From positions 16,020 to 80,019 of the forward strand of contig JAHLKC010000165.1 in NCBI GenBank assembly GCA_025449115.1: 64,000 nt of DNA, given 5' to 3'. The DNA comes from Chytridium lagenaria (Eukaryota > Chytridiomycota > Chytridiomycetes > Chytridiales > Chytridiaceae). Within the stretch, counting starts at the first letter, position 1. Every line of letters begins with the position of its first letter. A program made the translations under genes and the position numbers. Below the pieces are notes generated by a model, which was given only the letters and a program-made list of their open reading frames with translations, did not search any database and was not told the origin of the DNA. Below are positions 25,715 through 37,671 of this stretch, in pieces.

Positions 25715-28700
25715 TCAATCCTCTTCATCATCTGCATCCGTTCCCCTCTCAGCTTTCTCCATCATCTCAAGTCTCCTCATCAACTTTCTCTCCTCCAGGT
25801 CAATAGCCGTCTGATCAAGCTCTGCCGGGTCCTTGTCCTTCAACAGATTCTCAATCTCCTCCTGATTAACCTCCTGGTTCCCGTCCTGTCCATCCTCCAT
25901 TCTCGCTTCTCCCCCCAATCCAAAATCAGGCGATATTAGCGCCTGCGGTACCCACGCATTCTTGTAGCAGCAGTAAAGCGCGATGTACGATGCGAGCTGT
26001 GCAAGACGGGGCAGAGGAACCTCGTCACGCTTAAAATCCAGTTCGGAAAGTCTGTACATGGTTTTCTTCATTCGCGTTGGCGCTACAGGGAGGAGCTGCC
26101 CAAGGGCTTCATCGAAATCGTCGTAGCTTAAGAATCCATTATCTTGAAAATCGGATTTTTTGAGACCGTTGAGGAACTGCAGGGGTTTTAGCCTTAAAGA
26201 ATATTAAGCCGCAGGCTCACATATTTATGATTTGGCTCTATTCCACCCAAGATCATGTGCATGATGTGCTCTTCGACAATTTCCTTTGAAAACTTGTTTT
26301 TGCAGAATGCGATTAACTCGAGCTCCATCTGTTCGTAGAGTTCCCTCTACCATGATATCATTAGACCTTAACATAAAAAAGCAATTACAAACCGGTCGGC
26401 TTGGGTACATGACTGTGAGCATTTGTCGGTACTTTGATATTGTAAATTGCTCGTATTTGGCGAGTAGCATTTTTGCCAAATGCAAGTATTTCCATGCGAT
26501 GTCCTCCATTCCGCTTAGATGCCGTATAAAAATTGCCACAAACTGAATAAGTTTTAGACCGCGTCGTTATGTAAAACAACCTTGGATTCTTCCTCGTATT
26601 GTTGAAGTGCTGTGAAAACATCATGTGTGGCTTTATTCGAGACCTCGGGAATTTGATACCGATGATGCATGAAATCATAAAAGTAATCCTTTACAATTTA
26701 ACACAGTTACTACGTCTACTTTTGATTATAGTAAGACTTACAACAAATCGAGTGAAAGAGACTTCACCATCGTCGCGTTTCTCAGCCTCGGACTTTTCAT
26801 ATTTATCTTCTTCGTATACCCATCTAGCATCATAGACTTCCTGGATGATCGCCATGAGCCGAGGAATCTGAAACGTTCGCGTAAGTTTTGGGCGAAATCC
26901 TTCTCTCTTTTCGTAAAACTCTCCCCAGACAATTTTCATTGTCTTAGAAAGCTACATGAAAAAAGTTAGTACCCAGAATGCTAGAACTCAAATTACCTGG
27001 AAATTCTCGTCCTCATTCTCGGCGACACTCTCGTCGTCGGATTCAGCAGCTTCCGCCATATCTTCCTGCTTGTATTTTGTTCGAAGTTTGAGAGAGGGGT
27101 GCTCAAATTTGAGATGGGTCATATCTGGGTTAAGCTTAAGGATTCCAAAGCCAGCGGTTTGTGTGGGCAGAGGATAGTCTTTAAAAGTAGAAATCTAGAA
27201 TGTATATTCCCTACTTTGTCTCCGCATTTTCCGCAATACTTCAAGTTTTTAAAGGAGCAAAGGTAAAGCCACCGTCTTGTGAATATTGCAACTGAATAAC
27301 GTCAAAATCGGTTGTGTAAATATAATAATGAACTGACCACAACAGAATACTTTCTTAATGCTACATCAGCTGTTCGTTCACGGTTTGCGATCGCTTAAGT
27401 AATCGGACCGAATAGCTTTTAAACTTTAATGTGCGCTTTTACAAGTTTCTGTTCCTCAAGTATATCCGTTACTCTTCGTCTAAATCCCGCAATTATTTCA
27501 TGCAGCTACACAATAATCAGAAGCCGCAAAAAGAGAATTCCATACCTCAAGCTTGTACGATGTCTCTCTATCTCCTTCGTTACTGACAACGCCAAGAAGA
27601 ATCTCACGTTTCTTTCGTAACTGCCCTAGAGACATTTCGAAATCATCTAACTGGAAGTTCAATATCTCCGCAAACTGATCCTGCAGTCTCTCGGCTTGGT
27701 ATATGTCGTATTGAACCATCCCCTACGCAAATCGGTAAGTGTATGGAATGTGAGTACTGTCTACCATGGAATTGATGTTGAGTTCGATTTTGCTTTTCTG
27801 AATTTCTTCTTCAATGTGCTCGTCTTTTGATATTAGGTATGTCTCTAAAATGTAATTTTACCTCCATTTTCGTTGTAAGTTGTCTTGAAAACGGTAAGCT
27901 TCTCTATAATATGATTTGACTGGGCTAAATTGGTCTGAAGCAATTGCATAAGTATGTGACCACAGCGAACTCAGAGGAACCTGCAGTTTTTCTACATCCC
28001 TTCTCAAGCCTTCTTCTTTTGATTGATGATAAATTCTCGTCTCGTTTTTTTCCATCTCGTATTTTTGAACCATGTTTTCCAGAAATGATATCTTCTCTTG
28101 AAAGGTTTTGGCGTTGCTCTCATGATCGCTGATTTCCTGTCTATCAAGTTTAAACAAACTATTGTAACGAATTTAAAATACTTCAAAGACATATTCTTTT
28201 TGTAGAGTATTTGAAGATCGTGGTCGCGAAACTTAATCTTTTGCTGAAGTTCAGAGGAAGCCTCATTTGTTTTTGTAATTTCTTCATGCCTAAATGTGTA
28301 AGCAGTTGTTTTTCTACTTATTCAAAACCTCGCTTCGTCAATTTTCCCCACAGTGGAAAAAAAAGGTATTCTCTCCACATAAGGCGGCTTATCGCATGAC
28401 GTCAAATTCTTGGAATATACGGACCGATATAACTCATCGCGCAATATTTTTATAATGGGGAGAGAGTTCCCAGTAACGGAATGATTTCATCGAATATCTC
28501 AAAGCATGTTCTGACCCTCTCTTTTGCAGGACTCTTTGGGAATGCGTCAAATAACTCTTTCAGCTGGACTTCGTACACCAAAGCTTGAAAAGAAGAAGAA
28601 AGATAAAAATTAGCTACTTTTAAGTTAAATTCCTTTTTACCTTGAGATCTTGGAGTTATCCTTGATCTTTCTGCTGCTTTTCTGTTTGGCTTCCAACCTT

Positions 28701-28749
28701 CTCCTGGCAGTTGAGGAAGCGCCTGCGCTAATGCCTCTGTGTTGCGCAT
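25715..28749 (-). CDS. TSNAXIP1-like flagellar coiled-coil protein
   Basis: Resembles translin-associated factor X-interacting protein 1, a sperm/flagellum-associated coiled-coil protein. Matching blocks: N-terminal VYEVQLKELFDAFPKSPAKE with FEIFDEIIPLLGTLSPLI, which corresponds to the conserved start of the family; a long coiled coil (FQEKISFLENMVQKYEMEKN; DDFEMSLGQLRKKREILLG); then MAIIQEVYDARWVYEED, FYDFMHHRYQIPEVSNKATH, SKYRQMLTVMYPSRP, and an EF-hand-like part KSDFQDNGFLSYDDFDEALG. The C-terminus is acidic (GTDADDEED). About a dozen short introns. Start MRNTEALAQALPQLPGEG is 87 bases from the divergent F-BAR gene. Its presence argues for a flagellated life stage. Family assignment is from remembered block order, so moderately sure. 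Confidence 0.65.
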
Positions 28750-28836
28750 GTCGGAATTGTCAAGCTAGCAGATTGGTGACAATTTGGACAGCGATTTACA
28801 GCACCACCTTGACCTTGCATCAACCACCGCTTAACG

Positions 28837-31001
28837 ATGCCGTTCGGAACGGACCTGTGGGTAAGAAGAAAGGGCACGTCGGCCTCTAGAAACTAATGGT
28901 GGACAACTAACCTTTTTTTTGTTTAGGACCAATGGAGGGAGGTTGAGACTTACTGCAACGAGGGTGTTCATTCTATGATGAACATTAACGAGTTCATGAA
29001 AAGGAGAGCAGAGATTGAGGCGGACTACGCAAAGAACCTGCAGAGACTTGTAAAGCCATACAAGGATGAGCTTACGAAAAAGATGGCGGACAAAAAGGCT
29101 GCATCCTATAACAAGGCACTATTAAGCAGGTTTAGGAACTGAAACGCGGAACCATCCTGATATGTTCTAGCACGATGATGCAAGGATGGTCGCAGCTGCT
29201 TAATCAGACTGAAAATGAGGCTGCGGTACGTAATGCTGTGGCGGAGAAACATTGATACGGATTTGAGAAAAACCGTGAAAGGACAAGCGAAGGATGTTGA
29301 GAAGAGGTTTAAGGAGGTTGACTTATCACGTTGATTATATTCGTAACAGCCATTAGAAATTTGATGAACTGAAAAAGGGGCTAGCAGAACTTCAAAAACA
29401 GGTGTCATCTATGGAAAAGGTAACTCTGAAGTATGGATTTATATTGACTCGTGGCTGCAGCTTCGCGAAAAGTTTGAGAGCGAGAAAAAGGAATGGAAGC
29501 AACTATGGTGGCTCTGGACAAGGCAACCAAAAATCCGAAGTCCACTGAAAAGGAGCAGGAGAATGTAATCTAAATCATGTTTTGTTTTATTCTAAATATG
29601 GTGTTACAGTTGAGGCTGGAGGTGGAACGTAAGGGAGCAACTGCCAGCAGCATCATGGAGTCATACCAGCAGTCGATGAGTAAGTCATATACCTTTTGCA
29701 TGATCCTAACGGTTCCAAGCTGAGACAAACAACCTTAAGAATAAACTTTACCGAATAACTATTCCGAATATTCTTGATGTGTGTAGTCTCGACTTTTTGT
29801 GAAATCTGAATGAAAATTAGGAGGTTCAAAAAGAAGACGAGAGCTCTCGTATCAGCATATCTAAAATCGGCCTTGTAACATATTATGAACTCCTCGCCGC
29901 TCAACAGCCAGGGATTATCGGATGTCTTGAATCGATGAACAACGTTTTCCAATTAATCAACGCAGAATATGACTCTGATTTATTTATCAAAATGATGAGA
30001 ACTGGGACCCCACTTCCTGCAGATTATGCGTTCGACGAGAAAGTGGTAATATTGTCATGTGTTTTATGTGCGCTGACGATTTGGTACAGGCTGTTAAAGA
30101 CTTTACCGCCAGGCGACCGACCACAAGATCAAGGTCCGAGTCTAAGGTATTGCACGTTAACTTAAAAAAGTTATAATGAATATAAACTTTTTCAGGATGA
30201 CGATGAGACTATTTTCGCTTTACCTGGCAAAAAGGGGAGAAAATTGGCAGCCGACAAGGTCAAAATCTATGATAAAGAGATTTCCGAAGCCGAAAGAAAG
30301 AAGCAAGGCGTTGAGACTCTTATTTCAGTCTATGAGCAACAGGTAGGATTAATATAATGCAAATGTAGCTCACGCTAAATAGGCAACCAAAGATCCCAAA
30401 TACGTACAGGATCTTCAAAGCCAAAAGGCCACTTTTGACGTGAAGATCGATAATGCTGGTTTAAAGCGCCACCGTCTTCTCGTCTACATCGCCGAAGTTG
30501 ACAAATCCCCAGCCCCAGAACTTCCTAGCCATTTAGTTGGAAAAAGTATCCAAGTTGCCTCTTCCCCCGACCGTGAATTTCTCAGCAGTCCATCGAGAAT
30601 GAGTGTGAATGCCGGAACACCTCAGGAGGAATCAGTGTCGCGCCAGACCACATCTGCGATGAGCCCTGCAGATAATGCGCAATGGGGAGGAGAAAGGTTG
30701 AGCGAGAGTGCGGCTGCTGTGGTATTTAAGGCGAAAATGATTTATGATTTCGAGGCTGCGCCTGGGAGTCAAGAGGTGTCAGCGTTTGCGGGCGAGGAGG
30801 TTGATATTCTTGAACAACAGGACGATGGGTAAGAAAAGATACAGTGAGAGACTTACTGAGTGCTATGTTTAGATGGTGGAAAGGTAGGATAGTCAGAAAC
30901 GGAGAAGTGAAGGAGGGTTATATTCCTGGGTGAGTTTCTCAACTATACACCAGAGTCACGTCTAAATGTTTTTCACCAGAAATTACACAGAACCAGTTTA
31001 A
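28837..31001 (+). CDS. F-BAR and SH3 domain protein (Bzz1/CIP4/FBP17-like)
   Basis: Membrane-bending adaptor that links endocytic membranes to WASP/Arp2/3 actin assembly. The first exon MPFGTDLW (28837-28860) is spliced to DQWREVETYCNEGVHSMMNI and FMKRRAEIEADYAKNLQRL, the classic FCH motif. Long helices follow (EKIDTDLRKTVKGQAKDVEK region; KFDELKKGLAELQKQVSSM), then an HR1-like helix pair (EAERKKQGVETLISVYEQQ). The C-terminal SH3 domain has AKMIYDFEAAPGSQEVSAF, EEVDILEQQDDGWWKGR and GYIPGNYTEPV at the end. A single SH3 domain is seen; yeast Bzz1 has two. About ten short introns. Confidence 0.85.
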
Positions 31002-31187
31002 AACGAACCATGGAAATATTAGAAGAAAACAAGAACTCTCAAACTGCATCTGCACGTCAACACCCTTTTAATGTACCCCTGAATAAAAGTATATTTTTTA
31101 GCACTTACCTTCTGTTTATTCCTGTGTGCCTTGTCAGTGCAACCTTTGAAGATTGTCATTGTTTCCCTGAGTTCAGTCACCACAACC

Positions 31188-33719
31188 ATGTCAGAGAACG
31201 GCGATGCACCAACGGACAGAGACGACCTGCAACAAGATAACGCTGCACGCTCATACTCTCAGCTAGAGGACGGTGGATATGAGCATGAAAGGAACGAGTA
31301 TGGAGCATCTTTGGAGGAGAAGATGAAGACCAATGGAGAAATGCTGGAACAAGATGAGAACTTTGAATTTGAGTCCACGCCTGCACGGGATATTGACGAG
31401 CGATCAGGTACGCAAACAACATCCTTTTTGATTAGGAATACAAATGATGGGAGAGTAGAAAAATAAAGGCTAACAATGTATATCATTCTCGCTGTTTTAC
31501 GCTTTCTTGTACTAGATATTGCCGATGACGGTCAAGAACAGGAGCGGAGAGTTTCATTTATCGTGCCTATGCCACCAATTGAAAGTGAGGGAAAAGCACC
31601 AAGCATTCTTCCAGAATTCAAGAATATCCCGCCGTCACCGAAAACCAAAACATCCGCAAAAGAGCCAGAAGAACCTCCGAAAGTAGAAGTTAGGAAGTGG
31701 AAGGAGAAATCAGGTGCTTATATGGCTTCATGTTCATATGAAAACATTTTTATATGCTATTTATGCAAAGTGCTTACAACTTATCATGTAGAACTGCCAA
31801 TTGCGAAAACCAACCTCACGGTCGCAAAGCAGGGTCTTGATGCGCATGATAGCCACCATGCCCACCATCACGGAGGTTCAGGAAAAGATACGGATCCATT
31901 TCATCGCCATCAGCCTTATCTTCATACAGCTGGGATGCATGGTCACGCTTTGGTGAGTTTACTTCAACCAATTTAGAGCTGACAAAGCAAAAGCATCAGC
32001 AACCGTTACGGCGACCGATGGAAACACCAATAGGTAGGCTTCGACTACTAGAGCGTGCAAAAATGAAGAATAAACTTTTAATGGTTATATTACTAGAACA
32101 ACAACATCACCCAGACCATATTTCACGTTCCGCAACACCAATCCAGCTTTCCCTCCCTTCAGGTTTTGCCCGAGCTCCGAGCCGACAATCTCGCCCAAGT
32201 TCTGGCGCAGTTATCCGCGGCAACACTTTTGCAGCGACAGTAGAAGGGAAATTCGAGCCCATTTCATTTGAGATTGACACAGCCGAAGACGCGACGGAAC
32301 CTCCTAGCCCTTCCAGATCGAGAGCAGGAATCTTACGTCAACCAAACTCTCGACCTCTCTCTCGTACAAATCGCACCGTTGATGGTGAAGATGAACCACC
32401 CAAAAAACACGCCTTACGATCATTACAACCCAACGAAATCCCATTCAACCCATTTCCTGCCCGTTCTGATTCTCCGCAACCATCGCAAGCTAGAGTTAAA
32501 ATAGCGTCGACACCGGACGCACTGGAAGTCAACGCGCCATCTAAAAACCTGCACGTTCAATATCAGGACGACTTCACTGCCGGGAAAGAAACTCGATACG
32601 CGTCTCGCGCTTCATCACGTAATGCTCCACGGCCGCCCTCTGAAGCTTCCACGAGATCGCCAGGGACCGCTCATGCGTACTGCAGCACACCAGGAAGCCG
32701 TCCCCCAACTCCGAGTTCACCCAACGCAGCTGCTGCATCAGTCCCGAAAACTCAAAGTGTTCGCACAAATATCGACAAATACAGGATAGAACAAATTGCT
32801 TTGAGACGGTTACGATTCGTCATTGAGAACAGCCAAGCGGAACCTGAACATCTTTCTATCATGAAGTTGGTCGAAGCAGGGTGAGATTATACATCCTTTC
32901 AAACCTTTACTAATTTGTTTTAGCGACGTCCCCCGTTCTCTATTCATCCGCTTCTTTGGCCCGAAGCACCAAACCGCCCACGACGTCCGCGTCCTCCTCC
33001 TTCAATCCATTGAACGCACAGCTCGTGCGCGAAAACGTCAAAGCCGTAGACAAACTCGCGCACGTACCACATCTCCATGGAACAGAGACTACCCCACAGA
33101 AGACCCATTTCCCTCACGTTCACAAACCGCAAAACCTCAAACAGCAAATGCTGAATCGCTTCTTGATCCCAGGGTGATTGCTAAACACGCGAGGGAGGTG
33201 ATGGTGCGCGACGTCAAATCGAGGAGAGGCGTAAGAACACCAGGGGATTTGCTTACTATATTGGATCAAGTGGATAGGGAGGCTCAGTCGGCGAGGGAGG
33301 GACGGTCGCGAGTGGGACATGGTGAAGCGCTATGGGGAGGTTCACGGGCTACCTCGCGTCTGCGTACAGCAACAACACCATTCAATCGAAAATCGTTTGG
33401 TTTACCACGAGAAGCTCCTCCTCCTCCTGACCTTCTGGCTGAATTTGAGAGGTTGCTGGAGATGGAGGAGAAGAAGATGAAGTTGGAGAATCGAAGGAAG
33501 AGCCAAAAGCTGATGCTGGAAGAAAAAAGAAGGCTTGGAGAGGAAGTGGATGAAGAGCTATTGGGGACTGAGGAGGCTACTCGGGCATATCTTAAAGATT
33601 TGGAGTTGGACAAGGTTACGGGCGACCCAGAGATCAGGAGAAAGGCATCATTAATTCTCTCGGAGGCTCATATGCTGAGGGTTATTCAAAGAAGGAAAAT
33701 GAAGCACTTGCAGTTATAA
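31188..33719 (+). CDS. Unrecognised large, mostly disordered protein
   Basis: No family recognised. From MSENGDAPTDRDDLQQDN it is acidic, then has RRVSFIVPMPPIE, a histidine cluster (DSHHAHHHGG) and a long Ser/Pro/Arg-rich part (SRSATPIQLSLPSGFARAP; PPSPSRSRAGILRQPNSRP). A folded-looking segment follows: RIEQIALRRLRFVIENSQ, then after an intron (32881-32925) DVPRSLFIRFFGPKHQTA and HDVRVLLLQSIERTARAR. The C-terminus is a charged helix (LLAEFERLLEMEEKKMKLEN; EEKRRLGEEVDEELLGTE). Five introns. The frame is open over long exons and the segment RFVIENSQ to ERTARARK looks like a compact helical domain. Cytoskeletal or scaffold function would be a guess. Confidence 0.65.
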
Positions 33720-34118
33720 GTTGAATCACGTTGTATATGTACTGATTGAGCCCCGGCCAAAAATAAACAGTGTTTGTGGTCAAAAGCGGACTTTTTTTCT
33801 CTTCAGTTTCCCATCGCAGCAATCTTTGTCGCAATACCAAGACTAAAGACCCATAGTCTGTACAAATCAGGGGATAGACAGAAAAACAAAGAGCAAGGTA
33901 GATGGTTCTGAAGCGTGAAAGTGAACGGAAGAAAAAGCTGAATTGTCAAGGATGCCAAAAGCACGAGAAACGGCGTTTAAGTGAACAAGAAAAAAACAAA
34001 AAACGATATTAAGAAAAAAACGTGGAAAGTCCAAAGAGAAATGCGTAATTGAGAATGAAGTGTAAAGTTAGTTTGTTTTTAAACCCCGAGGTCAGAGGTT
34101 TTCTTGCTCTACACACAC
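33720..34118. other. Convergent 3' region without a gene
   Basis: About 400 AT-rich bases between the stop codons of two convergent genes. It contains AATAAA at about 33762 for the plus-strand gene. Nothing else seen. Confidence 0.6.
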
Positions 34119-35338
34119 TTAAATGAACTTTGAAATTACAATGCGGCAGTCCTACAAAATAGGAGAAAGTATTAAATACATTAACATCTTAGACATACTT
34201 CACTAGCACTAACGATCCTAAAAGCATCCATTTGCACATGGAATACCCGCGAAGTATGGACTCCCTCAACGCTTCTGATGAGCTTACCAGTCTTTATATC
34301 CCACACCTTGATAGACTGGTCATATCCACCGCTAACAATTCTCTCATCGTCCACGTGCAATGCCCTGACCAACTCGGTATGCCCAGTAAGAGTATGAATG
34401 CACTCTCCAGTCTCAATGTCCCACACCTTGATGCTTTTATCAGCTGACGCAGACACAACATTCTTGTCCATTAGCTGAACGCAAGCAATTCCTCTCAAGT
34501 GACCTTTGAAGTCACGAATATGCTGTCCGGTCCTCACGTCCCAAAGCTTGACGAGAGAATCACCAGATCCAGATGCCACCGTATCACCCAAAAGATGAAT
34601 GGAATTGACTGCGTTTTGGTGTCCATCCATGGTTTTCAATAGTGTTCCATCTTCTAGAGACCACACCTTAATGGAGTTGTCCTTTGAGCTTGATACTATA
34701 ATATCATCGTTAAACTGAACATCAAGAACATTCGACGAGTGACCGGAAAGAATTCGCAGTTTCTCCCCGGTATTTATATCCCACACCAATATCGTTGATT
34801 AGGTGCCATAACAAGGTATTTTGAATCATATCTGAGGCAAAGAACGGACCCAGCGTCACCAACAAGTGTCTTTTCGCATTCCTGCGTCTCCATATTCCAA
34901 ACTTGATAGTCCCATCCCTCGAACCGGAGGCAATCTTTTTGGAATCGAACTGGAGGCAGTAGACTGAACCTTTGTGCCCTTTGATGGATATTCTTTTGTA
35001 CTTTCCCGTAGCCAGTTTTGGCTTACGGCGTGACTCGTAATATCTTATGAATGAAAGGTCAACAACAGGATATATCATGAAGCAAAATGATAATTACTCT
35101 ACCACCCACCTTCTTTTGGCAAAGAGCATATGCGGGGGAGCGTTACGCTGACATCATTTTGATGCTCATGTTTAACCTTTTCTGACTCCGCAATATGCAC
35201 TTCGGATGCCTTTTTGCTGAAATCATTGGACTTGGGGGTACCTGGTGCCCTAGCCAACCAGCTGCGGTAGAGAATGATAATCCTGTCAGCACTACATCCT
35301 CCACCGTCTACGCTTACGCACTTCCAACAGCTGAACAT
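34119..35338 (-). CDS. WD40-repeat protein, F-box-less paralogue of the gene at 37672-39364
   Basis: A beta-propeller of seven WD40 repeats nearly identical in layout to the downstream F-box/WD40 protein: GHKGSVYCLQFDSKKIASGS, SGHSSNVLDVQFNDDIIVSS, GHQNAVNSIHLLGDTVASGS, GHLRGIACVQLMDKNVVSAS, GHTELVRALHVDDERIVSGG. The N-terminus MFSCWKCVSVDGGGC corresponds to the start of the paralogue, but the F-box and its linker are absent: sequence goes from LPKEGG through an intron directly to YESRRKPKLATGKYK and the propeller. The last exon stops early (DCRIVISKFI) where the paralogue has DRRIATWNFTTGC, so the closing strand of the last blade is damaged. Frame breaks occur near 34800 and 34900. It may be a degrading copy or a substrate-binding propeller without SCF function. 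Confidence 0.7.
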
Positions 35339-36088
35339 GCCACTACCTGATATGTAGGGATGAGGTGCAAGAGCTTGTCACACAATAATTACCGTGTCAG
35401 ACCAGACGCGACTGTGTAAAAACAAAAGTCACGCCGTTAACTCACACGGCCATAAAATACTTCAAAATAGTCGACAGATTAAGTCAATGGAACCACAATC
35501 CTGCAGTAGGGTCCCATTCACAGGCATCATTATAGACCAACAATGAACGCGATATCCATATTCCACAAATGCAAACCATGTGTAATAAATTAGAGAAATG
35601 AGTTTAGCATATGGGGTGAGAAGGATGATTATAGAGAGAGATACGCAGATAAATCATGGATGAGTAGATCTAGGAAAAATATATCTCTGACTCCATGTAT
35701 ATACACATGCGGAGGACAGTCATGGAATCACCTTTAGCCTAGATATGTCAATATCTTACCCATATAAGTTTGTAAAGGAAGGTAAGCAAAACTGTGCTGT
35801 TAACGACTCTATGAGAAAGATTTCTCTAACCCTTTTCTCGAGAGCTTTTCGACGTCAACAGACATAACTATAAGCTGACTTCAATACTTTTTGTATCGTT
35901 GGTTTTATAAAATTCCACCGTATCTGGGGACATTTTGCTTAAACTAGTGGAAGCTCCCGCATCAGGCATATCTTTAATCACTTTGTAGGAACCAATGAAG
36001 GAAATGACTCGATAGCTCCAGACCGCTGCGTTGGCATCCTAGCAATCAACACTTCCGTACGCTTACAACGAATTTGTCTTAATGTTAG
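35339..36088. other. Gene-free AT-rich stretch
   Basis: About 750 bases upstream of the WD40 paralogue with stop codons in all frames. No RNA gene or repeat recognised; presumably the promoter of the WD40 gene. Confidence 0.55.
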
Positions 36089-36769
36089 TTAGACGCGCGC
36101 GGAACCAGGAACGCAGGCGTCTTTGAAGTGCTCGACAGGTCTCAATAAAATCACGCTTCGGACGTCGTTGCAATCAAGAACTAGGAACAATGCGCGCATC
36201 TTAACCAGTAACAACGTTCGCAATCCTTGAACGCGCTTTCGACGAGCCGCTACGTTTTTCTCCACCGTCTCAGCTGGAGTATCGTCTAGGGGCTCGCCTT
36301 CATGGGCAGTAGAGGAGCGCCGCTTTACTTCGTCCATGTGCATTCTCCATTCACGCAGCTATGCACCAGCACGACTAAAATCTCCGCTTGTTTTCAACAA
36401 ACTCAACATTATCAGACCCATCCCCCATCCCCTTCCAGACAACCTCGCAGCACCGAACGTTTGCCCGGAATAAAAAACAAAACTATGACGTAGGAGAACT
36501 CTCAACAATACCAGGAATCCGTAGAACCCGAGGTAAAAAGGCACCAAGAATGTCTGGGCAGTAAGCCAAACGATTCCGGGCATAAAAGTAGAAAAAAATC
36601 CGGTAGTTTGGAAGGAAAGCGTAGATATTCGTCCGAAGTGAACTCTGTGAGGGTTGATCACGAAAAAGGATACGAATTTGCAGCAATATCACACCGATAA
36701 CACAACAATCATTGAATTCACTAGTCGGTGACCAGCACATTCCATGAAAGATACAATACCAGGATTCAT
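36089..36769 (-). CDS. Putative small membrane protein of unknown function
   Basis: Begins MNPGIVSFMECAGHRLV with VNSMIVVLS, then a likely intron (GTGTGATATT to CCTCACAG, about 36640-36691) to VHFGRISTLSFQTTGFF. Hydrophobic segments follow: PGIVWLTAQTFLVPFYLGF, YGFLVLLRVLL and GMGLIMLSLL. The soluble tail is charged (MHMDEVKRRSSTAHEGEP; AETVEKNVAARRKRVQGLR) and ends FKDACVPGSARV. An in-frame TAG at 36359-36361 separates the membrane part from the tail; the frame continues unchanged on both sides, so this may be an error, a stop, or the mark of a dying gene. No family recognised. Confidence 0.4.
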
Positions 36770-36954
36770 GAAGCAATATTAATGCGAAATCCGAATCGCT
36801 ACCAACAACTTTCCTTTATTTTTCTCCAGGTATCCCATCGGAACTAAGTCCCCAACAGCAATCGAACATACCCCTTTTCGTCCCGAACCAGCAAGCATCG
36901 AGATGCATCTGTTCCCACCGTCCCGATTCCGCTCATTTAATTATCTATACGTAT

Positions 36955-37385
36955 CTACTTGCTCTCTCTTCTTGTAGCATCTTGAAGCAATGCCGTATCC
37001 ACTGCTGCCGCAGGGAGTTGGACGTACCGCACAACGGAACCACGGATAAAGCAATTCTTAACACTGATCTGTTTTCAAAGTAAATTAATATCACCAACGC
37101 AATACCTCAATGTGCATCTCAGCAAATCTAAAGGCGAGTATCTTGAAGGATAAAGGGAACAACTCACCATATGAGGAAAGTTGCGCTCATCGTTAACCTT
37201 GATGTCATCCATCTTGATATTCAGGAATTGATCCACTGACACCAAAACTCCTCTGATGGATAAATCATTCTTGAGTTCCACGGTCACTGGTTGGCCGACC
37301 AGCGTTTTAAAGAACGAATAGAAGAGCTGCGCAAGCAATGCATTCCGTTTAGTTCAGAGATGCAGCAGTCCATGTCCCTCACCAT
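36955..37385 (-). CDS. LSM2: U6 snRNA-associated Sm-like protein LSm2
   Basis: Subunit of the LSm1-7 and LSm2-8 rings for mRNA decay and U6 snRNA binding. The protein reads MLFYSFFKTLVGQPVTVELK, then VSVDQFLNIKMDDIKV (Sm1 motif with the FLNIKM uridine-binding loop), NFPHM, and after an intron ISVKNCFIRGSVVRYVQLPA (Sm2 motif with RG) and LLQDATRRESK. The first exon is the bare ATG at 37383-37385, followed by GTGAGG; a 56-base intron ends GCGCAG before CTCTTC. This gives exactly the conserved MLFYSFF start. The second intron is about 100 bases. The length fits LSm2. The frame is intact. Confidence 0.93.
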
Positions 37386-37671
37386 CCTTTGGAATTGTCT
37401 TCGATAATTTATTGCTTTTTCTTTTGAGTGAGGGTCTGAAGGAAGGTGTTTTGGCAGCAAGGGAAAATGACAGGGAATAAAGAAAGACAAAGTATGATGT
37501 GTACGATGGAATGAAACAATAATCTGAAAGGAGATATAAAACAGTTATGGTTGAATATATGCGTGGTGAATCCTCATCGTCATCCCCTTCATCATATGCA
37601 CATGAGGGGGCTCGCAAAAAGGAACGATAAAGCGAACGTAGAAAATACAGAGAAAATAAGAAAAAAAGGTT

